Source of the DNA: Acidobacteriota bacterium
GTDB taxonomy: Bacteria > Acidobacteriota > Terriglobia > Terriglobales > Acidobacteriaceae
Assembly: GCA_021809235.1 (NCBI GenBank)
Contig: JAKBAG010000152.1
Coordinates: forward strand, 1 to 7,394
DNA length: 7,394 bases
Direction: 5' to 3'
Made by a program: the position numbers and the translations under genes. The number at the start of each line of letters is the position of its first letter. Positions within the stretch are counted from its first letter, which is position 1. Under the pieces are notes generated by a model that saw only the letters and a program-made list of their open reading frames with translations, had not been told where the DNA came from and made no database searches. Below, piece after piece: positions 1 through 6,251 of the stretch.

Positions 1-255
1 GACCGCCTGCTGCAGCACAGGGTTGGCTCGGGCGCAGTCCGGGCACTCCATGTCTTCAAACTCGACGATGGCCACGCGAGCACCGGCTGGCGGACGCAGA
101 GCGGCCGGATCATGCACCTGGGTGACCGGGGGCAGTCCGTACTGGGCACGAGCCACTCCGCTAAGACCTAGAAGCAGGACTACCGGTGCGGCAAGCCATC
201 GCAGGCTGTGGCGACGGCGCAGCAGATGAAGGTTGCTAACCAGAGAGAGATTCAT
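1..255 (-). CDS. DsbA-like/thioredoxin-fold secreted protein, N-terminal part (truncated by window edge)
   Basis: This frame is open from an ATG at 255-253 to the left edge of the window, giving the first 85 residues only. Residues 1-37 look like a Sec signal peptide: a basic n-region (RRRHSLR around 13-19), a hydrophobic core (about 20-32, APVVLLLGL) and a likely AxA-type cleavage after GVARA at residue 37. A short linker leads to a beta strand reading VAIVEFEDME, then CPDC at 71-74. This strand followed by CxxC is typical of the Thioredoxin_4/DsbA-like fold (usually CPxC), so a periplasmic thiol-disulfide oxidoreductase or related chaperone is likely. The cis-proline and the C-terminal half lie outside the window, so oxidase versus isomerase roles cannot be separated. 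An AGGA-type Shine-Dalgarno (minus-strand GAGGA, 268-272) lies about 12 nt upstream, somewhat far. The gene is divergent from the downstream plus-strand genes. Confidence 0.8.
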   Translation of the reverse strand, partial: MNLSLVSNLHLLRRRHSLRWLAAPVVLLLGLSGVARAQYGLPPVTQVHDPAALRPPAGARVAIVEFEDMECPDCARANPVLQQAV

Positions 256-278
256 ACGCGGGCAAAGTCCTCGACACT

Positions 279-284
279 ATTGTA
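279..284 (-). promoter_or_regulatory. Possible -10 box for the thioredoxin-fold gene
   Basis: Read on the minus strand this is TACAAT, a 5/6 match to TATAAT, lying 24 nt upstream of the ATG at 255. No convincing -35 hexamer lies 16-18 nt further upstream (the stretch reads GCACAC-like). The predicted transcription start, near 272, would also fall right at the Shine-Dalgarno. This is a tentative call based on the hexamer and the divergent arrangement. Confidence 0.22.
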
Positions 285-318
285 GTGGCTACCGGACAGT
301 TGTGTGCTCTGGATCACA

Positions 319-347
319 TTGAGAGTTGCACGGAGCTGTGATACGCT
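319..347 (+). promoter_or_regulatory. Sigma70-like extended -10 promoter for the rightward genes
   Basis: TTGAGA at 319-324 matches the -35 consensus at 5 of 6 positions. After a spacer of exactly 17 nt comes TACGCT at 342-347, a weaker -10 (matches at T1, A2 and T6), preceded by TGA at 339-341, which supplies the extended -10 TGn motif. Transcription would start around 353-355, leaving a leader of about 60 nt before the ATG at 417. The spacing and location between divergent genes support it, but the -10 core is imperfect. Confidence 0.5.
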
Positions 348-404
348 GCGGTTCTTCAGAGAAGACGCCGGACAGCGCCACACTGCGCTGAGACGACGCC
401 TGCC

Positions 405-410
405 GGAGGG
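405..410 (+). promoter_or_regulatory. Shine-Dalgarno for the small ORF at 417
   Basis: GGAGGG lies 6 nt before the ATG at 417 and is complementary to the anti-SD of 16S rRNA. It is the main reason to place a start here and to treat the ORF as translated. Confidence 0.6.
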
Positions 411-416
411 AACCGC

Positions 417-836
417 ATGACGGGTTTCGGCAGATCGCAGAGCCAGACAGGTGGCGCAATGCCACCGGAGCGCAATCCTCGTGTGCCCTATCCCCCTCAC
501 GCAAATCCTTCCCCGCCTGCGCATGCATCCCATGCATCCATGGCCATTCTGCAGCAGCTTGTCCGGCATCTGCCCCTGGCATATCGACAGCGGCACGTCC
601 CGGCGATCCATCCGCTGCCCGCTTCAGGCAACGATCACGGGCTGCTGCAGGCGCTGACACACTCACTGGATCTGGCCGGCCGGGGCTATTGCTGCCTGGC
701 CAATCCGCTGGAAGAGACGGCCGCACGGGAAGGGACAGCCGTGGAGGCAGCGACGAGGAACGAGGCACACATGGACCAGGCAAGGGCAGACAGCTTGCGC
801 AATCCGAAGCAGGATGCAGGAGGCAACCAACGATGA
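417..836 (+). CDS. Small hypothetical protein, probably translationally coupled to the EF-G-like gene
   Basis: This 139-aa ORF matches no family I recognise. Three things support it as a gene. A strong Shine-Dalgarno (GGAGGG, 405-410) sits 6 nt upstream of the ATG. A plausible promoter lies at 319-347. Its TGA stop (834-836) overlaps the ATG of the next gene (833-835) in the classic ATGA arrangement. The N-terminal third is rich in Pro, Ala and His and looks disordered, including an in-frame HASHAS duplication. Residues from about 42 onward (AILQQLVRHLPLAYRQ, then LLQALTHSLDLAGRGYCCL) look more protein-like and could form amphipathic helices, and third codon positions there are more G/C-rich than in the first 40 codons. 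The C-terminus (about 95-139) is polar and charged. There is no signal peptide or membrane segment, and the single Cys pair (CC) is not a recognisable metal site. An alternative start at Met42 (540) would keep only the more protein-like part. It could still be a spurious open frame in a GC-rich leader. Confidence 0.48.
   Translation: MTGFGRSQSQTGGAMPPERNPRVPYPPHANPSPPAHASHASMAILQQLVRHLPLAYRQRHVPAIHPLPASGNDHGLLQALTHSLDLAGRGYCCLANPLEETAAREGTAVEAATRNEAHMDQARADSLRNPKQDAGGNQR
522..539 (+). repeat. Perfect 9-bp tandem duplication (2 copies)
   Basis: CATGCATCC occurs twice in a row (522-530 and 531-539), followed by CATGG sharing the first bases of a third unit. The unit is a multiple of three and in phase with the ORF starting at 417, where it encodes His-Ala-Ser twice. 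This looks like a small slippage-type duplication. Confidence 0.85.
818..823 (+). promoter_or_regulatory. Shine-Dalgarno deciding the EF-G-like start
   Basis: AGGAGG, a perfect anti-SD complement, ends 9 nt before the ATG at 833. The frame is open further upstream to an ATG at 689, but that one has no comparable ribosome-binding site, and the intervening 48 residues look unlike an EF-G N-terminus. The SD lies inside the 3' end of the preceding small ORF, consistent with coupled translation. Confidence 0.85.
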
Positions 837-3046
837 GAGAGTATTCGGGAAGCGAGATTCGCAACGTAGCCGTGACCGGCCATGCCCACAGCGGCAAGAC
901 GACGCTGATTGCCGCCCTGCTGCAGGCGGCTGGCATGACGACGACCCAGGGGCGCATCGAGGATGGCTCCGCGGTAACAGGCTACGACGAAGAAGACGTG
1001 GCCCGTGGCACCACGATGCAGAATGCGGTCGCTTTTGCCGAATGGCAGAGCGTGAAGGTAAACCTGATCGACACACCGGGCTTTCATATGTTCAGTCACG
1101 AGGCGCGGATAGCGATGCAGGTGGCCGAAGCCACGCTGATCGTGGTGCAGGCGCAGGCAGGCGTTGAGGCGGTGACGGAGCGGGTGTGGCGCTGGGCCGA
1201 GGAGTTCAACCTGCCGCGAATCGTGGTGCTGAACCAGATGGACGCACTGCGGGAACGGGGACTCGACGACGTGACCGCGCTGCTGGAGGAACTGCGCTCG
1301 CGCTGGGGCCGGAGTTGCGTTCCGGTGCAACTGCCGGTCTATGACGAGCAGGGATTCACCGGAGTGGTGGATCTGGTAACGATGCAGGCGTTTCTCTATG
1401 GCGATGACAGCGGTCGGGGACGGATTGCCGAGATTCCACGGCCATTGCAGGCGCATGCAAGGGCCGCGCACGAGGCGCTGGTGGAGCTGGTGGCAGAAGG
1501 CAAGGATGCGCTGCTGGAAGAGTTCTTCGAGGTGGGAACGATTCCCGAGCAACATCTGATCACGGCACTGCATGAGGCAATTCGCGAGGACCGGATCTTC
1601 CCGGTCTTGTTCGCCAGCGGAAAGGGCGCGGTGGGAGCCGATCACCTGCTGGATTTCCTGAAGGTGTATGCGCCAACGGCAGCCGAGCGGATGGCCTGCG
1701 CGGCAAGCGCAATCAGCGAGGCCAAATCCGAGACCGAAACCCGTTTCCAGACCGGAGGCGAGACAGCCGATGTGCCTGCCGGTGCCGGACTGGAGAAGGG
1801 CTTTGCCGTCCACTCCGGGGAGCAGGCCGCCGCGCGGGCCGGAGTGGTGATGCGGGCGGTGCGGGACGAGGAGCCACCGGCACTGTTTGTTTACAAGACG
1901 CTGCATGATCCCTTTGCCGGTCGCATCAGCTACTTCAAGGTGATCAGCGGAGTCATACGCAACGACGCCACCGTGGAGAACTACAGCCGCGGCGGCCAGG
2001 AGCGGCTGAGCCACCTGAGCGCGATGCAGGGGCGACGCGCCGTGGATGTGGCGGCGCTGCATGCCGGCGATCTGGGCGCAGTAGCCCGACTGCGCGAGAC
2101 TTTGAGCGGAGATACGCTGGGGCAGCGTGGCGCAGCCCTGCGCGTGGAGCCGGTACACCTGCCGGAGCCAAGCATGACCTATGCCATCGAACCGGCGACC
2201 CGCGCCGATGAGGATAAGCTGGCTCCGGCCATGCACAAACTGATGGAAGAGGACCGGATGCTGCGCTTCTTTCGCGATGCGCAGACACAGGAGTTTCTGG
2301 TGGCTGGGGCCGGGCAGCAACATATCGAGGCTATGGTCGCGCGACTGCGGCGACGCTTTCACACCGAGGTGACGCTGAAGGCGCCGAAAGTGCCGTATCG
2401 GGAGACGATCCGCGCACGTACCCAGGCCCAGGGCAGGCACAAGAAGCAGTCCGGCGGACATGGGCAGTTTGGGGACTGCCACATCCGGCTGGAGCCGCTG
2501 GAGCGCGGAGCCGGCTTCCAGTTTTCCAGCGAAATCTTTGGCGGGTCCATTCCCCGGCAGTATCTTCCGGCGGTGGAAAAGGGAATTGTGGAGACGGCAC
2601 AGAGCGGACACCTGGCCGGATATCCGGTGGTGGACTTCAAGGCTACGGTCTACGATGGCAGCTATCACGATGTCGACTCCAATGAACTGTCCTTCAAAAT
2701 TGCCGCACGTCTGGCCTTCCGGCAGGCGATGGAGCAGGCTCGGCCATGCCTGCTGGAGCCGATCATGCGTGTGGAGGTGGAGGCGCCGGAAGAGTACGCC
2801 GGAGCGCTGATGAGCGACATGAATACGAGGCGGGGTCACGTTCTGGGGATGACACCGCGAGGGCGCGCCGTGGCAATTGAAGCCGATGTGCCTATGGCCG
2901 AAATGCTGCAGTACGGCGCAACGCTGACTTCGCTGACGCAGGGCCGGGGCAGCTTCCACATGGAGCTGCGCAGCTATGACGTGGTTCCGGCGGCCGTGGC
3001 TGAACGGATTCTGGCCACGGCACGGCGACCGGTGGCTGCCGAGTAA
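833..3046 (+). CDS. EF-G-like translational GTPase (EF-G paralogue)
   Basis: This 737-aa protein aligns in layout with elongation factor G. The G domain (about 1-283) has a P-loop GHAHSGKT at 16-23, a switch I RGTT at 58-61, a G3 motif DTPGF at 80-84, a G4 motif NQMD at 134-137 and a G5-like SGK at 262-264. A linker rich in Ala/Glu/Gly follows (about 284-343), then domain II (about 345-440; FVYKTLHDPFAGRISYFKV), domain III (about 445-520), domain IV (about 521-640, with the family hallmark KKQSGGHGQFG at 537-547 and YPVVDFKATVYDGSYH) and domain V (about 641-737, with EPIMRVEVEAPEEY and SLTQGRGSF). It therefore belongs to the EF-G-like/EF-G2 group of paralogues rather than being the housekeeping fusA of a str operon, whose neighbours (rpsL, rpsG, tuf) are absent here. 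Phe replaces the catalytic His of DTPGH, as EF-G2-type paralogues often carry an aromatic there, and Gln replaces the Lys of NKxD. GTP hydrolysis and nucleotide affinity may therefore differ from true EF-G. The substrate step on the ribosome is unknown; I assign no symbol. Confidence 0.93.
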   Translation: MREYSGSEIRNVAVTGHAHSGKTTLIAALLQAAGMTTTQGRIEDGSAVTGYDEEDVARGTTMQNAVAFAEWQSVKVNLIDTPGFHMFSHEARIAMQVAEATLIVVQAQAGVEAVTERVWRWAEEFNLPRIVVLNQMDALRERGLDDVTALLEELRSRWGRSCVPVQLPVYDEQGFTGVVDLVTMQAFLYGDDSGRGRIAEIPRPLQAHARAAHEALVELVAEGKDALLEEFFEVGTIPEQHLITALHEAIREDRIFPVLFASGKGAVGADHLLDFLKVYAPTAAERMACAASAISEAKSETETRFQTGGETADVPAGAGLEKGFAVHSGEQAAARAGVVMRAVRDEEPPALFVYKTLHDPFAGRISYFKVISGVIRNDATVENYSRGGQERLSHLSAMQGRRAVDVAALHAGDLGAVARLRETLSGDTLGQRGAALRVEPVHLPEPSMTYAIEPATRADEDKLAPAMHKLMEEDRMLRFFRDAQTQEFLVAGAGQQHIEAMVARLRRRFHTEVTLKAPKVPYRETIRARTQAQGRHKKQSGGHGQFGDCHIRLEPLERGAGFQFSSEIFGGSIPRQYLPAVEKGIVETAQSGHLAGYPVVDFKATVYDGSYHDVDSNELSFKIAARLAFRQAMEQARPCLLEPIMRVEVEAPEEYAGALMSDMNTRRGHVLGMTPRGRAVAIEADVPMAEMLQYGATLTSLTQGRGSFHMELRSYDVVPAAVAERILATARRPVAAE

Positions 3047-3095
3047 CGGGTGTCTGCGGCAGGATTCCGCACACGATGGGAAGCGAAGCTTAGGC

Positions 3096-3120
3096 AAAAA
3101 CTGCGGCTATTTTGCCGCGG
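3096..3120. other. Hairpin with A5/T5 flank in the EF-G-like/tolC spacer
   Basis: GCGGC (3103-3107) and GCCGC (3114-3118) pair around a 6-nt TATTTT loop, and on the plus strand a U-G and a C-G pair extend the stem to 7 bp. It is preceded by AAAAA at 3096-3100. Read on the minus strand, the 5-bp GC stem is followed by AG and five T residues, which fits a short intrinsic terminator for leftward transcription. Read on the plus strand, no T-tract follows, so it should not end the EF-G-like transcript. It may instead be leader structure next to the purine-rich GGGAGGA that begins at 3119. Confidence 0.4.
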
Positions 3121-3155
3121 GAGGAATCCTGCGAAGCGAATCTTCATCTGAAACA

Positions 3156-4628
3156 ATGATGACGATGGACAGGCTGAAGCAACTCCGCAACCGAATGCCG
3201 GTGGTGTGTGCCGGGCTAGGACTTGCCCTGGCAACCGTGACGGTCCCCCTGCAGGCGCAGCAGAACCCAAGTTCGCTGCTGAATCCCTTTTATGGCAGCG
3301 TAACGGCAGGGAAGGCAACCAACACTGTACTGGCGCTCTCCCTTGACGATGCAGTGCGGCGCGGACTGCAGACCAACCTCGGCCTGCGGGAGGCCGAAGC
3401 CGGTGAGCAATTGCTGCATGGCGAAGAGATGGAGGCACTGCAGGAGTTTTTGCCCACGGTGACGGTCACCGGCGGAACGGGAGTGCATGAGTACGACCTG
3501 GCTGCGTTGGGCTTTGGGCCGAGCGTGGTTGGAAAGTTCAGCGCCCTGCTGCCGCCGAATACCAACCTGAGCGGTTTTTCCCTGATCACCAAGGCGGATG
3601 TGACATCCGGGCAGGTGAACTATGACCAGACGCTCTACTCCGGCCCGGTGATTAACGGCTATAAGGCCGTCCGGGAAGCGGAAAAAGTGGCCTACTTCCA
3701 GAAGATGACGGCACGCGGCGAGGTGGTGCAGCAGGTGGCTACGGCGTATCTGCGCGTGATTGCAGCCGAGAGCGATGTGGAGAATGCGCAGGCTCTGCTC
3801 GAATCCGACCGGGTGCTGGAGTCACAGGCTGAGGCCAAACATGCGGCCGGCACGGCGCCGCGGCTGGACGTGCTGCGGGCACAGGTGGAGCTGCAACAGC
3901 AGCAGCAACGGTTGCTGGCCAGCGAAAATGTACGTGACAAGGCGGAGATCCTGCTGAAGCGCGAGATTGGTGTGCCTCCCGGCCAACCCATCCAATTGAC
4001 GGATCCTGCGCCCTACAGCGACCTGGTGGAGCAAAGCGAAGCGCAGTTGCTGGCTTCGGCCTACCAGAACCGGCAGGACTACCAGAACCTGACCGCACAG
4101 GCGAAGGCCAACTACTATGTGATGAAGGCGCGCCAGTCAGAGCGGCTGCCAACACTCAGCTTCTCCGGCAACTACGGCGTCACCTCTGTCAGCGGCGTCG
4201 GCGCGCATGGAACGATGATCGCCATGGGCAAGCTGCAGGTGCCAATCTTCCGTGAGGCCAGCCTGCGCGGCGAGACGGACGTGGCCCGCGCCCAGTTGCA
4301 GGGCGTACAGCGGCAACTTGCCAGCCTGCGGGCACAGATCGTGGAGCAGGTACGCTCGGCGCAGCTGGATGCGGAAGCTGCCGGAAAGCTGCTGGATGTT
4401 GCCCGATCCAATGTGGACCTGGCGCGGCAGGCGCTGGCCGATGAGACCGACCGCTACAAGGCTGGCGTGGACGACACCCTTCCGCTGGTCCGCGCACAGG
4501 CATCGCTGGCCACCGCGGAGAGCAATCTGGTGCAGAGCCTTTACCAGTACAATCTGGCCAAACTGGCTCTGGCGCGCAGTACCGGCGTCATCGAGTTGCA
4601 GTATCGCGACTATCTGGGTGAAAAGTAA
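3156..4628 (+). CDS. TolC-family outer-membrane efflux protein
   Basis: This 490-aa protein has the size and two-fold internal repeat of TolC/OEP channels, which trimerise in the outer membrane and form the exit duct for RND, ABC (MacAB) or MFS efflux and type I secretion. Residues 1-34 form a signal peptide (basic RLKQLRNR, core VVCAGLGLALATVTV, cleavage near PLQA/QQ). The first OEP repeat spans about 62-270 (LSLDDAVRRGLQTNLGL, then coiled-coil helices around 190-270 with a Gln run at 247-251). The second spans about 295-475 and ends in YKAGVDDTLPLVRAQASLATAESNL, the family's typical helix-turn-helix. No lipobox Cys follows the signal peptide, so it is not lipid-anchored. The start is uncertain. 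ATG codons at 3156, 3159 and 3165 are all in frame and none has a close Shine-Dalgarno; the GGGAGGA at 3119-3125 lies about 30 nt upstream. The frame is open to 2976, but that part overlaps the EF-G-like gene and does not look like protein. The spacer to the previous gene is 109 nt. Confidence 0.93.
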   Translation: MMTMDRLKQLRNRMPVVCAGLGLALATVTVPLQAQQNPSSLLNPFYGSVTAGKATNTVLALSLDDAVRRGLQTNLGLREAEAGEQLLHGEEMEALQEFLPTVTVTGGTGVHEYDLAALGFGPSVVGKFSALLPPNTNLSGFSLITKADVTSGQVNYDQTLYSGPVINGYKAVREAEKVAYFQKMTARGEVVQQVATAYLRVIAAESDVENAQALLESDRVLESQAEAKHAAGTAPRLDVLRAQVELQQQQQRLLASENVRDKAEILLKREIGVPPGQPIQLTDPAPYSDLVEQSEAQLLASAYQNRQDYQNLTAQAKANYYVMKARQSERLPTLSFSGNYGVTSVSGVGAHGTMIAMGKLQVPIFREASLRGETDVARAQLQGVQRQLASLRAQIVEQVRSAQLDAEAAGKLLDVARSNVDLARQALADETDRYKAGVDDTLPLVRAQASLATAESNLVQSLYQYNLAKLALARSTGVIELQYRDYLGEK

Positions 4629-4655
4629 GCCGAGGCGAAACCTGCTCCGTGACGC

Positions 4656-6230
4656 TCACTCCACGTCGATCGAGACGTGATCTTTGGGCAGAATCTGGCC
4701 AAGCGCGGCGAAGGTGAGCGGCGAGCCAGGCTCGGGTGTGCGTGGGACGAGCCGAAAAAGCACGAGGCGATTGCGCTCGGGATCGTCCATGACGGGATAG
4801 ACGGCGACCTGACGCAGCGAGTAGCTGCGGTGGATGGCGGCGAGGATAGCCGGGTCAAGGTCATTCCAGGCAGCAAACCAGCCAGGATTGGATCGCCGAA
4901 TGCGGCGCTCGGGCAGGTCTGTGCCAAAGTCGTCATTGACGGCGGACAGTCCGGTCATCAGCGTGATCTCATCGCCGCTGGTGGCCAGCAGCAGACGAGG
5001 ACTTCCAGGACGCGCATCCACAGAAGCGGTGAGGGCTCGCGCGGCATCGGCCCAGCTGTATTGGGGATGCAGGAGAAACTGGAGCGTCTGCCCGGTGTTG
5101 CGGACCGCAGCCGCAACCGAAACCAGCAGGGCGACCGAGCCAACCATGCGCAGCAGACGGCCCGGCTGCCGCAGCAGCGCAGCCAGTAGTTGCACCAGTG
5201 CCAGGACGGCGAAAACAGCGACTACAGTGTAGTAACGCGGCTGGGTGTGGTCCTGCGCAGCCATGAAGAGGATCATTCCACTCATAGCCAGCAGACACGC
5301 AACGAAGACAGGATTCTGAGCAAGCGCACAGGCCCAAAGCTGGCGCAGGCTGGCCATCCAGACCAGCAGAAGAAGGCCCAGCAGCGGCATCAGGAACGGG
5401 TCGATCCAAAGTGTGCCGTGTAACGACCAGCCGAAGCTGGCCAGCCAGCCAGCGGCAGTCTGCGGCCTTGGGTAGCGATTGATGAAGAAAAAGTAGGTTA
5501 GGTCCTGGAGCAGATGAAAACGCACGAGCAGTGCAGCCCAGACCGCCAGCAGGCAGCCTGCGGTGATGCCCGCAAGGGACAGGATGCGCAGGTAGCGGCG
5601 GGGCTGAGCACGCATCGGCAGCAGCACTGCGCCGGCGATGGCTGGAAGAAGGAAAACGGCCGTGGTTTTAGCCAGAACCATGGCCGCGACGAGCAGTCCT
5701 AGCAGCAGCGCGGCCGAGTTTGGTCGATTCAGAGATGGAAGGTGCAGGGCAAGCCAGAGCGCCAGGAGTGTGAGGGTGAGCAGCAGTGGCTCCAGCAAGG
5801 CGAGGCGGCTGAAGGCAAAGAGAAACGGGCTGGTGACCAGCAGCGTAAGCGTAAGCAGTGCTGCCCAGCGCGGCAGGCTGGCTCGGAGCAGGCGCTCGAC
5901 CAGCAGCAGATTCAGGCAGAACAGCGCCACCACAAGCCCACGCACCGCCACGATGGAGACTCCAGCAAGACAAAACAGCAGCCAGACCAAAGCAGGCCAC
6001 AGCGGCACAGCAACCGCGGGATTGAAGCCGCCCGGCTCATACCAGTGACCCAGCAGATGCGCGCGGATAGCCGCGTTGGCATACCAGCCTTCGTCGGTAT
6101 ATTTAGCCCAGTCGGGCCAGGGCGAGTGGTTGGGGAAGTCTGCGCTGAGGTGCAGGCCATGCAACAGGCCAAGACCGACGATCAAAGCCAGCCACACAGG
6201 ATAGCCGAATTGCCTGAGCAGGGTCTTCAC
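4656..6230 (-). CDS. GT-C/PMT_2-like polytopic membrane glycosyltransferase
   Basis: This 524-aa integral membrane protein has the ArnT/PMT (dolichyl-phosphate-mannose-protein mannosyltransferase-like) layout. A first membrane segment (about 11-28) is followed by a periplasmic loop containing YTDEGWY (Asp46-Glu47), the usual position of the GT-C acidic catalytic or metal-binding pair. About ten further hydrophobic segments follow up to residue 377, with family-typical touches such as FSRLALLEPLLL (140-151), LAKTTAVFLLP (186-196) and HTQPRYYTVV (328-337). Residues about 380-524 form a soluble, probably periplasmic C-terminal domain. Such enzymes move a sugar from a polyprenyl-phosphate donor to lipid, polysaccharide or protein; donor and acceptor cannot be read from sequence. 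The start is GTG at 6230. The only upstream in-frame codons follow the TAG of the preceding gene, so no earlier start exists, and a minus-strand GGAG (6247-6250) is 16 nt away, too far to be a good SD. The stop is 27 nt from that of the convergent tolC gene. Confidence 0.82.
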   Translation of the reverse strand: MKTLLRQFGYPVWLALIVGLGLLHGLHLSADFPNHSPWPDWAKYTDEGWYANAAIRAHLLGHWYEPGGFNPAVAVPLWPALVWLLFCLAGVSIVAVRGLVVALFCLNLLLVERLLRASLPRWAALLTLTLLVTSPFLFAFSRLALLEPLLLTLTLLALWLALHLPSLNRPNSAALLLGLLVAAMVLAKTTAVFLLPAIAGAVLLPMRAQPRRYLRILSLAGITAGCLLAVWAALLVRFHLLQDLTYFFFINRYPRPQTAAGWLASFGWSLHGTLWIDPFLMPLLGLLLLVWMASLRQLWACALAQNPVFVACLLAMSGMILFMAAQDHTQPRYYTVVAVFAVLALVQLLAALLRQPGRLLRMVGSVALLVSVAAAVRNTGQTLQFLLHPQYSWADAARALTASVDARPGSPRLLLATSGDEITLMTGLSAVNDDFGTDLPERRIRRSNPGWFAAWNDLDPAILAAIHRSYSLRQVAVYPVMDDPERNRLVLFRLVPRTPEPGSPLTFAALGQILPKDHVSIDVE

Positions 6231-6251
6231 CTTGACCGGAGTATAGCTCCA

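Noticed and set aside
252..611. Minus-strand 119-codon ORF whose stop overlaps the thioredoxin-fold start as ATGA
   Set aside because: It lacks a good Shine-Dalgarno, is Arg/Cys-rich in the way of shadow frames, and opposes the better-supported plus-strand ORF and promoter. The overlap is probably chance.
689..832. Upstream extension of the EF-G-like gene to the ATG at 689
   Set aside because: The perfect AGGAGG lies before 833, the added 48 residues are Gly/Arg-rich and unlike EF-G, and family length fits a start at 833.
289..957. Minus-strand 222-codon ORF across the small ORF and EF-G-like start
   Set aside because: It is Pro/Ser/Arg-rich with no domain and runs into the unambiguous N-terminus of the EF-G-like gene on the other strand.
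686..3097. An 803-codon open frame antisense to nearly the whole EF-G-like gene
   Set aside because: It mirrors the coding strand in a GC-rich gene. Its translation is rich in His, Arg, Gln and Leu with no recognisable domain, while the sense strand encodes a clear EF-G-like protein.
2976..3155. Upstream extension of tolC to the ATG at 2976
   Set aside because: It overlaps the EF-G-like coding region in another frame, and it would place the signal peptide 60 residues inside the protein.
4662..4679. Palindrome CACGTC-N6-GACGTG at the end of the GT-C gene, considered as a terminator
   Set aside because: The stem is perfect, but it lies inside coding sequence with no T-tract on either side in either direction. 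It is most likely a codon-level coincidence.
4677..5189. Plus-strand 170-codon ORF inside the GT-C gene
   Set aside because: It is antisense to the conserved 3' half of the GT-C gene, has no domain, and is Arg/Gln-rich.
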